Origin: Paracoccaceae bacterium
Lineage (GTDB): Bacteria > Pseudomonadota > Alphaproteobacteria > Rhodobacterales > Rhodobacteraceae
Direction of reading: 5' to 3'
Length of the DNA: 5,359 nt
NCBI GenBank assembly: GCA_007131945.1
Contig: SLPP01000349.1
Coordinates: forward strand, 1-5,359
Positions 1-4,725 of the stretch are shown one piece after another. The first letter of the stretch is position 1, and every line of letters begins with the position of its first letter. The notes below the pieces were generated by a model. It worked only from the letters and a program-made list of their open reading frames with translations. It was not told the origin of the DNA and searched no databases. Position numbers and translations under genes: made by a program.

Positions 1-2
1 GC

Positions 3-44
3 GGCCAAGTCTCCGACCACCTTGCCAAAACGGAAACCACATGA
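3..44 (+). CDS. Possible 3' end of an unidentified upstream gene
   Basis: The third reading frame is open from the left edge and ends in TGA at 42-44. That stop overlaps the yhhQ ATG at 41-43 in an ATGA arrangement, typical of translationally coupled genes. The visible C-terminus would be GQVSDHLAKTETT. This is too short to identify, and an open stretch of 13 codons can occur by chance. The overlap, and the weak ribosome binding site before yhhQ (only GGAAA at 32-36), are the reasons for listing it. Confidence 0.35.
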   Translation, partial: GQVSDHLAKTETT

Positions 45-664
45 CCCGCTCCCTCCTGCCCGGCATACTTGCCATGGCCGCGATCGTCGTGGCCTCGAAC
101 ATCCTCGTGCAGTTCCTGCTCGGCGACTTCCTGACCTGGGGGGCGCTGACCTATCCGCTGGCCTTCCTGGTCAACGACGTGATGAACCGGGTCTACGGCC
201 CGGCCGCGGCGCGCCGGGTGGTCTGGGCGGGGTTCGCCACCGGCGTCGCCTGTTCGCTGGTCGGCACGCAGATCGTGGGCGAGTACGGGCCGCTGGTCAC
301 GCTGCGCATCGCGATGGGCTCGGGGCTCGCCTTCCTGACCGCGCAGATGCTGGACGTGGTGATCTTCGACCGGCTGCGCGACCGGCGCTGGTGGAAGGCG
401 CCGCTCGCCTCGACGCTGGTGGGCTCGACCGTCGATACCGCGCTCTTCTTCTCGATCGCCTTCGCCGCCGCCTTCACCTTCCTCGAGCCCGGAAACGACG
501 TCGGCTGGGCGAACGAGGCGGTGCCGCTGCTGGGCTGGGGCGTGATTGCACCCTTCTGGGTCTCGATGGCGATTGCCGACTGGATGGTCAAACTGGCGCT
601 GGCTCTGCTCGCCCTGGTGCCATTTCGCATAATCGTGCGCAAAATGACCCAACAGGTCGCATAA
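41..664 (+). CDS. yhhQ: Queuosine precursor transporter, YhhQ/VUT family
   Basis: This 207-residue inner-membrane protein of the YhhQ (DUF165/VUT) family is close to the size of E. coli YhhQ. Family members import the queuosine precursors preQ0/preQ1 for modification of tRNAs with GUN anticodons. Family-typical stretches are visible: an N-terminal hydrophobic helix (about 7-28), TYPLAFLVNDVMNRVYG (37-53), QMLDVVIFDRLR (102-113) and the polar-plus-hydrophobic segment from STLVGSTVDT into LFFSIAF (124-141). Further hydrophobic segments lie near 60-80, 163-180 and 183-198, suggesting about six membrane spans. ATG 41 is the first in-frame start after the window edge. It overlaps an apparent upstream stop and has only a weak GGAAA, which fits translational coupling. 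The family assignment is firm; substrate specificity (preQ0 versus preQ1) cannot be read from the sequence. No que biosynthesis genes are visible nearby, consistent with a salvage role. Confidence 0.93.
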   Translation: MTRSLLPGILAMAAIVVASNILVQFLLGDFLTWGALTYPLAFLVNDVMNRVYGPAAARRVVWAGFATGVACSLVGTQIVGEYGPLVTLRIAMGSGLAFLTAQMLDVVIFDRLRDRRWWKAPLASTLVGSTVDTALFFSIAFAAAFTFLEPGNDVGWANEAVPLLGWGVIAPFWVSMAIADWMVKLALALLALVPFRIIVRKMTQQVA

Positions 665-670
665 AACCTT

Positions 671-699
671 TTGACAAACACAAAATCTGTGCCACCTTG
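671..699 (+). promoter_or_regulatory. Candidate sigma-70-type promoter for the small-ORF transcript
   Basis: A perfect -35 hexamer TTGACA (671-676) lies 6 nt after the yhhQ stop, in a locally A/T-rich patch unlike the surrounding GC-rich sequence. No good -10 hexamer sits at 16-18 nt spacing; the best candidates around 693-699 (CACCTT/ACCTTG) are poor. Weak -10 elements are common in alphaproteobacterial promoters, so this is plausible but unproven. The expected transcription start would be near 705. Confidence 0.42.
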
Positions 700-720
700 G
701 CGCTACGGTTCAACCCAGCG

Positions 721-734
721 AAAGGAGGTGGTCC
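721..734 (+). promoter_or_regulatory. Extended Shine-Dalgarno of the small ORF
   Basis: AAAGGAGGTGGTCC matches 13 of 14 positions of AAAGGAGGTGATCC, the full complement of the usual bacterial 16S rRNA 3' end. The one difference can still form a G-U pair. The GGAGG core ends 7 nt before GTG 736-738, an ideal spacing. None of the long genes in the window has a comparable ribosome binding site. AGGTGG at 726-731 is complementary to CCACCT at 692-697, which could mask the site if the transcript starts upstream of 692. Confidence 0.6.
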
Positions 735-735
735 A

Positions 736-792
736 GTGTCTAGAGTGATATTGGAGAGTGGTGTCGGGACAGTCAGAAGGGGCGCCTGCTGA
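736..792 (+). CDS. 18-codon small ORF, possible leader peptide or microprotein
   Basis: GTG 736 opens an 18-codon frame ending in TGA at 790-792. It encodes MSRVILESGVGTVRRGAC if GTG is read as Met. The case for translation rests on the exceptionally long Shine-Dalgarno match immediately upstream at correct spacing. The peptide has no recognisable domain, no membrane segment and no run of one amino acid of the kind seen in biosynthetic attenuators. It is slightly basic and ends in Gly-Ala-Cys. Nearly the whole ORF lies inside predicted RNA stems, so translation would compete with folding. It precedes an intrinsic terminator and arfB. Function is unknown; it may be a regulatory leader ORF rather than a functional peptide. 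Confidence 0.4.
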   Translation: MSRVILESGVGTVRRGAC

Positions 793-862
793 CGGCAGCC
801 CTCGGCAGCGGATCTTCTGATTGGGCCAGGTTCTAACCGGTCCCATCTCCTGAAGCTCGTGA

Positions 863-890
863 GGGCCGCCCCGCTTCGGGGCGGCCCTTT
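863..890 (+). terminator. Intrinsic terminator before arfB
   Basis: GGGCCGCCCC (863-872) pairs perfectly with GGGGCGGCCC (878-887) around a GCTTC loop and is followed by TTT. The CCCCG-CTT-CGGGG core is a common terminator shape in GC-rich proteobacteria. The U-tract is short, so termination may be incomplete. It ends 24 nt before the preferred arfB ATG, and I see no separate promoter between them. Confidence 0.8.
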
Positions 891-898
891 CGATTCCC

Positions 899-903
899 GG
901 TGA
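899..903 (+). promoter_or_regulatory. Ribosome binding site that decides the arfB start
   Basis: GGTGA at 899-903 is a five-base part of the anti-SD complement and stands 8 nt before ATG 912. The alternative GTG at 900-902 lies within this element and has no purine-rich site upstream; its upstream bases are the terminator tail. This favours ATG 912. Confidence 0.5.
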
Positions 904-911
904 ACGACCCC

Positions 912-1337
912 ATGTTGAGAATAACGGACACGATCGCCCTGCAGGACTGGGAACTGACCGAGAGCTTCACGCGTTCCTCGGGACCGGGCGGGCAGAACGT
1001 CAACAAGGTCTCGACCGCGGTAGAGCTGCGCTTCGAGGCCGCGCGCAGCCCGCATCTGCCCGACGCGGTCAAGGCGCGGCTCGAGCGGCTCGCCGGGCGG
1101 CGCTGGACCCAGGACGGCGCGATCGTGATCCGTGTCGAGGACACGCGCAGCCAGGCCCGCAACCGCGAGATCGCGCGCGACCGGCTGGCGGAGCTCGTCC
1201 GCAAGGCGCTGATCCCGCCGCGGCGGCGCATCGCGACCCGGCCGACGCTGGGCAGCCAGCGTCGGCGGCTGGCGGCGAAGACCCGGCGCGGGGCGGTCAA
1301 GGCGCTGCGCGGCAGCGTCGAACCGGACGCCGAGTGA
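912..1337 (+). CDS. arfB: Alternative ribosome-rescue factor / peptidyl-tRNA hydrolase ArfB
   Basis: ArfB (YaeJ) enters the empty A site of ribosomes stalled on non-stop mRNA and hydrolyses the peptidyl-tRNA. From ATG 912 the protein has 141 residues, about the size of E. coli ArfB (140). The class-I release-factor catalytic motif is intact: SSGPGGQNVNKVST near residues 22-35 contains the GGQ. The C-terminal tail is strongly basic (PPRRRIATRPTLGSQRRR and then KTRRGAVKALRG), as required to occupy the mRNA entry channel. There is no stop-codon recognition domain, separating it from RF1/RF2. A start at GTG 900 would add four residues (MNDP). The gene sits just after an intrinsic terminator and has no visible promoter of its own, so expression may depend on read-through. 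The 52-nt gap to the downstream Nudix gene suggests co-transcription. Confidence 0.93.
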   Translation: MLRITDTIALQDWELTESFTRSSGPGGQNVNKVSTAVELRFEAARSPHLPDAVKARLERLAGRRWTQDGAIVIRVEDTRSQARNREIARDRLAELVRKALIPPRRRIATRPTLGSQRRRLAAKTRRGAVKALRGSVEPDAE

Positions 1338-1389
1338 GGCGCCTGGCCCGCGTTGATCGAAACGCGCCACGAGGAGGCGAAGAGCAGAG

Positions 1390-1845
1390 ATGAAATCGAC
1401 CCCGCTGCAGACGCTCCGATCGCTGATCGAGCCGGTTCTCCGGCAGCCGGAATTCATCCAGGTCGCGGCGCTCTGCCTGCGCGACGACAAGGCCGGACGC
1501 GAGGTGCTGATGGTCACCAGCCGACGCACCGGGCGCTGGGTCCTGCCCAAGGGCTGGCCGATGAAGCGACGGACGCTGGCCGGGGCGGCGCAGCAGGAGG
1601 CCTGGGAAGAGGCCGGCGTGATCGGCCGCGTGGACGAGACCCCGATCGGCTACTACAGCTACCAGAAGCGCCACCGCACCGGGCTGATGCTGGCCTGCCG
1701 GGTCGAGGTCTTCCGGCTGGAGGTCGCCCATCTGGCCCGCGACTGGCCCGAAAAGAAGAAGCGCAAGCGTCGATGGATGCCGATCGAGGCGGCCGCGACG
1801 GCGGTCGACGAGCCGGAACTGGCCGCGCTGCTGCGGGCGCTTTGA
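1390..1845 (+). CDS. Nudix hydrolase
   Basis: This 151-residue cytosolic protein has the single-domain Nudix fold. Visible elements are a first strand QVAALCLR (24-31), SRRTGRWVLPKGWP (44-57) leading into the Nudix box at 55-77, and a later KKRKRRWMPIEAA stretch. Nudix enzymes hydrolyse nucleoside-diphosphate-linked compounds with a divalent metal held by the box glutamates. Here the metal-binding E70, E73 and E74 (QEAWEEAGV) are present. The consensus Glu seven residues into the box is R61, and the Arg of the REU motif is Q69. The LPKGWP lead-in resembles alphaproteobacterial proteins often annotated as diphosphoinositol-polyphosphate-like phosphohydrolases, but the substrate cannot be assigned. 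GAGGAGG at 1371-1377 is a good ribosome binding site at somewhat long spacing (12 nt). It lies between arfB and pit and is probably transcribed with arfB. Confidence 0.92.
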   Translation: MKSTPLQTLRSLIEPVLRQPEFIQVAALCLRDDKAGREVLMVTSRRTGRWVLPKGWPMKRRTLAGAAQQEAWEEAGVIGRVDETPIGYYSYQKRHRTGLMLACRVEVFRLEVAHLARDWPEKKKRKRRWMPIEAAATAVDEPELAALLRAL

Positions 1846-1904
1846 CGACCACCGGCGCGGAGCGGATTGATCCCCCCGGCGAAACCCGGTAGGCGGCGGC
1901 AATT

Positions 1905-1922
1905 GTGACTGTTTCATGACAG
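1905..1922 (-). promoter_or_regulatory. Putative PHO box (PhoB site) upstream of pit
   Basis: Read on the minus strand the sequence is CTGTCAT-GAAA-CAGTCAC, two 7-bp direct half-sites around a 4-bp A-rich spacer. Compared with the PhoB consensus CTGTCAT-N4-CTGTCAC/T, the first half is perfect and the second differs only at its second base (A for T). It sits in the 96-nt gap between the Nudix gene and pit, ending 19 nt before the pit ATG and just ahead of its ribosome binding site. In Sinorhizobium meliloti the low-affinity pit system is repressed by PhoB in phosphate starvation. The position here, close to the start codon, is compatible with repression; that role is inferred. Confidence 0.62.
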
Positions 1923-1941
1923 ACGAGGAGCCGCGGCCGAC

Positions 1942-3423
1942 ATGACCCAGCGCGTCGATCCCGAGGCAAGGGCGATCAAGACCCTCGACAAGGACCTTCG
2001 GCGGATCGGCCTGATGGAGCAGGCGCTGGTCTTCACCGCCCGCCCGCTGGTCGGACCCGGCATGGCGCTGGCCTTCCTGGTCCTCGTCGGCCTGGTGACG
2101 ACGGCGGTCATGGGGGCGCAGCCGGGCACGGTGATCGTGGTCGCGGCGGCGATGATCGGCGGCTACATGGCGCTGAACATCGGCGCCAACGATGTTGCCA
2201 ACAACATGGGCCCGGCGGTCGGGTCGAAGGCGGTGACGCTGGCCGGCGCGCTGGCCATCGCGGCGGTCTGCGAGACGGCGGGCGCGCTTCTGGCCGGCGG
2301 CGACGTGGTGCGCACCGTCAGCCGCGGGATCATCGCGCCCGAGGCGGTGGCGGATCCGCGTTATTTCGTCTGGGCGATGATGGCGGCGCTTCTGGCCGGG
2401 GCGCTGTGGATCAACCTGGCGACCTGGCTGGGCGCGCCGGTCTCGACGACGCATTCGATCGTCGGCGGGGTGATGGGGGCGGGGATCGCCGCGGCGGGAT
2501 TCGCCGCGGTGAACTGGCCGACCATGGGCGCAATCGCGGCGAGCTGGGTGATCTCGCCGGTGCTCGGCGGCATGGTCGCGGCGATCTTCCTGGCCATCAT
2601 CAACAGCCGGATCATCTATCGCGAGGACAAGATCGCCGCGGCGCGGGTCTGGGTGCCGATCCTCATCGGCGTCATGGGCGGGGTATTCGCCACCTACATG
2701 GCGCTCAAGGGGATCTCGCGGATCGTGTCCTTCAGCCTGGGCCAGTCGGTGCTGATCGGCATCGCCGTCGGGATGCCGCTGGTGCTGCTGATGCGGCCGG
2801 TCATCCGCCGGCAGTCCGAGGGGATGGAGAACCGCAACAAGTCGCTCAAGGAGCTGTTCGCGATCCCGCTGGTGTTTTCGGCCGCGCTTCTGTCCTTCGC
2901 GCATGGGGCGAACGACGTGGCGAACGCGGTCGGGCCGCTGGCGGCGATCGTGCACGCGGTGCAGGGGGGCGGCGCGGCCGAGGCGGTGACGATCCCGCTC
3001 TGGGTGATGGTGATCGGGGCGCTGGGGCTGTCGTTCGGGCTGGTGCTGTTCGGGCCGAAGCTGATCAGCATCGTCGGCTCCGAGATCACCCGGCTGAACG
3101 CCATGCGCGCCTATTGCGTGGCCCTGTCGGCGGCGGTGGTGGTGATCATCGCTTCCTGGCTGGGGCTGCCGGTGAGTTCGACGCATATCGCCATCGGCGG
3201 GATCTTCGGCGTCGGCTTCTACCGGGAATGGTACCACGAGCGGGTGCTGAAGGAGAACCGCGACCTCTCGGCGCTGCCGGTCGAGGAACGCACCCGGCGC
3301 AAGGTCGTGCGGCGGGCGCATTTTCTCACGATTCTCGCGGCCTGGGTGATCACCGTGCCGGTGGCGGCGGTGCTTTCGGGGGTGCTTTTCCTGCTGCTGG
3401 TGCTGATGACCGGCGGCGCCTGA
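1942..3423 (+). CDS. pit: Inorganic phosphate transporter, PiT family
   Basis: This 493-residue inner-membrane protein is a PiT-family (PF01384) low-affinity, ion-coupled phosphate (or metal-phosphate) transporter. The duplicated family architecture is clear. GANDVANNMGP (81-91) and PVSTTHSIVGG (166-176) form the first half; HGANDVANAVGP (321-332) and PVSSTHIAIGG (410-420) form the second. A charged cytoplasmic segment (about 286-305) separates the halves. A polar N-terminal extension of about 38 residues precedes the first hydrophobic segment. ATG 1942 is supported by GAGGAG at 1925-1930. A good PHO-box match lies just upstream, suggesting PhoB control. The DUF47/PhoU-like partner gene that often accompanies pit is absent from both sides, where the neighbours are a Nudix gene and convergent yggS. 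A shift of specificity toward other oxyanions cannot be excluded, but the motifs are canonical for phosphate. Confidence 0.96.
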   Translation: MTQRVDPEARAIKTLDKDLRRIGLMEQALVFTARPLVGPGMALAFLVLVGLVTTAVMGAQPGTVIVVAAAMIGGYMALNIGANDVANNMGPAVGSKAVTLAGALAIAAVCETAGALLAGGDVVRTVSRGIIAPEAVADPRYFVWAMMAALLAGALWINLATWLGAPVSTTHSIVGGVMGAGIAAAGFAAVNWPTMGAIAASWVISPVLGGMVAAIFLAIINSRIIYREDKIAAARVWVPILIGVMGGVFATYMALKGISRIVSFSLGQSVLIGIAVGMPLVLLMRPVIRRQSEGMENRNKSLKELFAIPLVFSAALLSFAHGANDVANAVGPLAAIVHAVQGGGAAEAVTIPLWVMVIGALGLSFGLVLFGPKLISIVGSEITRLNAMRAYCVALSAAVVVIIASWLGLPVSSTHIAIGGIFGVGFYREWYHERVLKENRDLSALPVEERTRRKVVRRAHFLTILAAWVITVPVAAVLSGVLFLLLVLMTGGA

Positions 3424-3525
3424 GCCCGGCGGGGAGGGGCTGCGGCGGCAAGCGGCGGCGGTAATTGCCCGCCAGAAAGCGTGTGGCAGGCGCATTGCAG
3501 ACGGGGCGTGCCGCCGAAAGCCGTG

Positions 3526-4176
3526 CTACCCCTCACGCGCCCCGAAGATGGCCGAGCCGACGCGGACATGCGTCGCGCCATGCGCCACGGCGATCTCGAA
3601 ATCGTCGCTCATCCCCATCGAGAGGCCGGCGAGCCCGTTGCGCCCGGCGATCTGTGCCAGCAGCCGGAAATGCGGCGCGGGATCGGCGTCCACGGGCGGG
3701 ATGCACATCAGCCCGACGAGCGGCAGGTCGAGCCCGCGGGCCTCGGCGATGAGGGCGTCGGCGGCCTCGGGCAGGACACCGGCCTTCTGCGACTCGGCGC
3801 CGGTATTGACCTGAATGAAGAGATCGGGGCTTTCGCCGCGTTCCTGGGCAAGCCGGGCGAGCGTCCGGGCCAGCTTCGGACGGTCGAGCGAATGGATGGC
3901 GCGGAACATCTCGACAGCGGCGCGGGCCTTGTTGGTCTGCAAGGGGCCGACGAGGTGCAGCTCGATCCCCGCGTGGCGGGCCTGGAAATCGGGCCAGCGC
4001 GCCTGCGCCTCCTGCACGCGATTCTCGCCGAAGACGCGCTGGCCCTCGCGCAGCACCGCCGCGACCCGATCGGCGGGCTGGAGCTTGGAGACGGCGATCA
4101 GCGTGACCGCGCCGGGGGTGCGGCCCGCCGCTTCCTCGGCCGCGCGCAGGCGGCGGGTGATTTCGGCAAGCGCCAT
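3526..4176 (-). CDS. yggS: YggS family pyridoxal phosphate homeostasis protein (PLPBP)
   Basis: This 216-residue protein is slightly shorter than E. coli YggS. The family has an alanine-racemase-like TIM barrel that binds PLP without known catalysis and maintains vitamin B6 and amino-acid homeostasis in the cytosol. Motifs in order: VSKLQP with the PLP-binding Lys31 (29-34), GENRVQEA (50-57), HLVGPLQTNK (74-83), VNTGAESQKAGV (123-134), SMGMSDD (186-192) and the phosphate-binding RVGSAIFG (205-212). All expected PLP contacts look intact. ATG at 4176-4174 gives the normal N-terminus. The region before it lacks a good Shine-Dalgarno sequence, and the stop of the upstream small exported-protein gene is 15 nt away, so translation is probably coupled in an operon. 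It converges on pit with a 102-nt gap. Confidence 0.97.
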   Translation of the reverse strand: MALAEITRRLRAAEEAAGRTPGAVTLIAVSKLQPADRVAAVLREGQRVFGENRVQEAQARWPDFQARHAGIELHLVGPLQTNKARAAVEMFRAIHSLDRPKLARTLARLAQERGESPDLFIQVNTGAESQKAGVLPEAADALIAEARGLDLPLVGLMCIPPVDADPAPHFRLLAQIAGRNGLAGLSMGMSDDFEIAVAHGATHVRVGSAIFGAREG

Positions 4177-4191
4177 GCGGAGCCGCCCGCG

Positions 4192-4494
4192 TCAGGAGCC
4201 GGGCGCGTTCAGCCGCAGGCCGGGCTGGATGTCGCGCCAGGCGGCCGGGCCGCGGGGCTGGAAGTTGCCGGTGGCGATGGAGAGCGAGAAGCCGACATAC
4301 CAGCCGCTGTCGAAGGGCTGGCGGACGGTCATCGTATAGCGGCCCTGATGGAGGCCGCGCGTCGCGCCAGCGCCGTCGCGCGCATCGGCCTCATGGGTCA
4401 CGCCGAACCGCCCCTCGACGCTGTGGGTCACGGTCTGCGCCGCGGCGGGCAGGGCGAGCACTGCCAGGACGGCAAGGACGGGGATGAGGCGCAT
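4192..4494 (-). CDS. Small exported protein of unknown function
   Basis: The product has 100 residues. A clear Sec signal peptide (MRLIPVLAVLAVLALPAAA, then Q20) has an Ala-X-Ala cleavage site after residue 19. The mature part of about 80 residues has alternating polar/aromatic stretches, GRYTMTVRQPFDSGWYVGFSLSI near 51-73, that look like two or three beta strands. It is therefore probably periplasmic or loosely outer-membrane associated. I recognise no named domain and see no cysteine or lipobox. The start is supported by GGAG (4505-4502) 7 nt upstream and by a candidate promoter further up. The downstream partner is yggS, 15 nt away. This is too little to infer a function in PLP homeostasis. 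Signal peptide, RBS and codon usage all favour a real gene over the overlapping frames. Confidence 0.78.
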   Translation of the reverse strand: MRLIPVLAVLAVLALPAAAQTVTHSVEGRFGVTHEADARDGAGATRGLHQGRYTMTVRQPFDSGWYVGFSLSIATGNFQPRGPAAWRDIQPGLRLNAPGS

Positions 4495-4521
4495 CGCAAG
4501 GCTCCGACGGTTTCACCTGGC

Positions 4522-4550
4522 AAGCTAGCACCGATCCGGCCTGCGTCCAA
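4522..4550 (-). promoter_or_regulatory. Candidate promoter for the small exported protein-yggS operon
   Basis: On the minus strand TTGGAC (4550-4545) and TAGCTT (4527-4522) are separated by exactly 17 nt, a reasonable sigma-70-type -35/-10 pair. A start near 4515 would give a leader of roughly 20 nt containing the GGAG ribosome binding site. The hexamers are imperfect, so the call rests on spacing and position. Confidence 0.38.
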
Positions 4551-4569
4551 TGGGCGGGCGGGAATGAGA

Positions 4570-4590
4570 GAGCGGGCACCAGGCCCGCTC
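4570..4590 (-). terminator. Possible chaA terminator hairpin
   Basis: GAGCGGGC (4570-4577) and GCCCGCTC (4583-4590) form a perfect GC-rich 8-bp stem with a 5-nt loop. In the direction of chaA transcription the hairpin is followed by TCTCATTCCC, which is pyrimidine-rich but not a real T-run. It lies about 135 nt past the chaA stop and just upstream of the next promoter candidate. Function as a terminator is plausible only. Confidence 0.35.
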
Positions 4591-4725
4591 GTTCCGCGAT
4601 CCGTCGTTTGGTCCCGGAACGGGAAGCAGACACCGGCCGGGAGGGCCTTCGAGCCGGCGCCGTTGCCGATCCTGCGGCCCTCATGCGAGCGGCGGCAGAC
4701 ACCGCCACTGCCCCGCGCCGGGCGG

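Larger units (their letters stand above)
705..890 (+). ncRNA. Candidate structured small RNA / leader RNA
   Basis: A discrete transcription unit can be drawn from the TTGACA element to the intrinsic terminator, about 185 nt. The 5' end is approximate. The body has nested complementarity: GGAGA 753-757 with TCTCC 846-850; GGGA 766-769 with TCCC 841-844; CAGTCAGAAG 770-779 with CTTCTGATTG 814-823 (10 pairs, one G-U). Inside this are a small hairpin CTGC 786-789 / GCAG 795-798 and a stem formed by 826-831 with 836-840 (A bulge at 828). The long-range stems enclose most of the 18-codon ORF. I do not recognise it as a named RNA family. It could be an independent sRNA, a dual-function sRNA carrying a peptide, or the attenuating leader of arfB. 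Pairings were read by eye, not computed. Confidence 0.42.
4495..4725. other. 231-nt intergenic region with several inverted repeats
   Basis: No convincing gene is visible between chaA and the small exported-protein gene. The segment holds a perfect 8-bp stem GAGCGGGC/GCCCGCTC (4570-4577 with 4583-4590), a short stem TCCCG/CGGGA (4612-4616 with 4620-4624) and a 7-bp inverted repeat GAGGGCC/GGCCCTC (4641-4647 with 4676-4682). There is also a 10-bp direct repeat GCAGACACCG at 4626-4635 and 4695-4704. The minus-strand promoter candidate lies at 4522-4550. One or more stems may end chaA transcription, but none has a good U-tract. Confidence 0.5.

Noticed and set aside
22..792. A long plus-strand frame from TTG 22 running across yhhQ
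   Set aside because: Over yhhQ it is an Arg/Gly/Ala-rich shadow. Only its last 18 codons, from GTG 736 with their own ribosome binding site, deserve consideration.
661..900. PreQ1 riboswitch or other known riboswitch linked to yhhQ
   Set aside because: The structured region lies downstream of yhhQ and does not show a preQ1-type short pseudoknot. Its neighbour in the sense direction is arfB.
1349..1366. CGCGTT/AACGCG hairpin between arfB and the Nudix gene, considered as a terminator
   Set aside because: There is no T-tract after it, and the next bases are the Nudix ribosome binding site. At most it is a small intercistronic stem.
588..1550. A 320-codon minus-strand frame across the yhhQ-arfB gap and arfB
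   Set aside because: It lies antisense to arfB, has no recognisable domain, and crosses the plus-strand terminator. It is a shadow of GC-rich sequence.
2406..3464. A 352-codon plus-strand frame inside pit
   Set aside because: The product is Gly/Arg/Ala/Asp-rich with no domain, a GC-rich frame shadow of pit.
3457..3473. GGCGG/CCGCC hairpin in the pit-yggS convergent gap, considered as a bidirectional terminator
   Set aside because: The stem has only 5 bp and no T-run follows on either strand; the region is GGC-repeat-like, so chance pairing is likely.
1297..3495. A 732-codon open frame on the minus strand, antisense to pit and part of the Nudix gene
   Set aside because: Its translation is His/Arg/Asp/Gln-rich low-complexity sequence, as expected from reading a GC-rich gene on its opposite strand, and it covers an unmistakable PiT gene.
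4564..4725. Open plus-strand frame starting at ATG 4564 in the intergenic region and continuing antisense to chaA
   Set aside because: It has no ribosome binding site, no recognisable protein features, and runs into antisense Gln/Arg/Asp-rich translation typical of a shadow frame.
4495..4725. tRNA or other classical RNA gene in the repeat-rich gap
   Set aside because: No GTTCRA T-loop sequence in the right context and no cloverleaf could be drawn.
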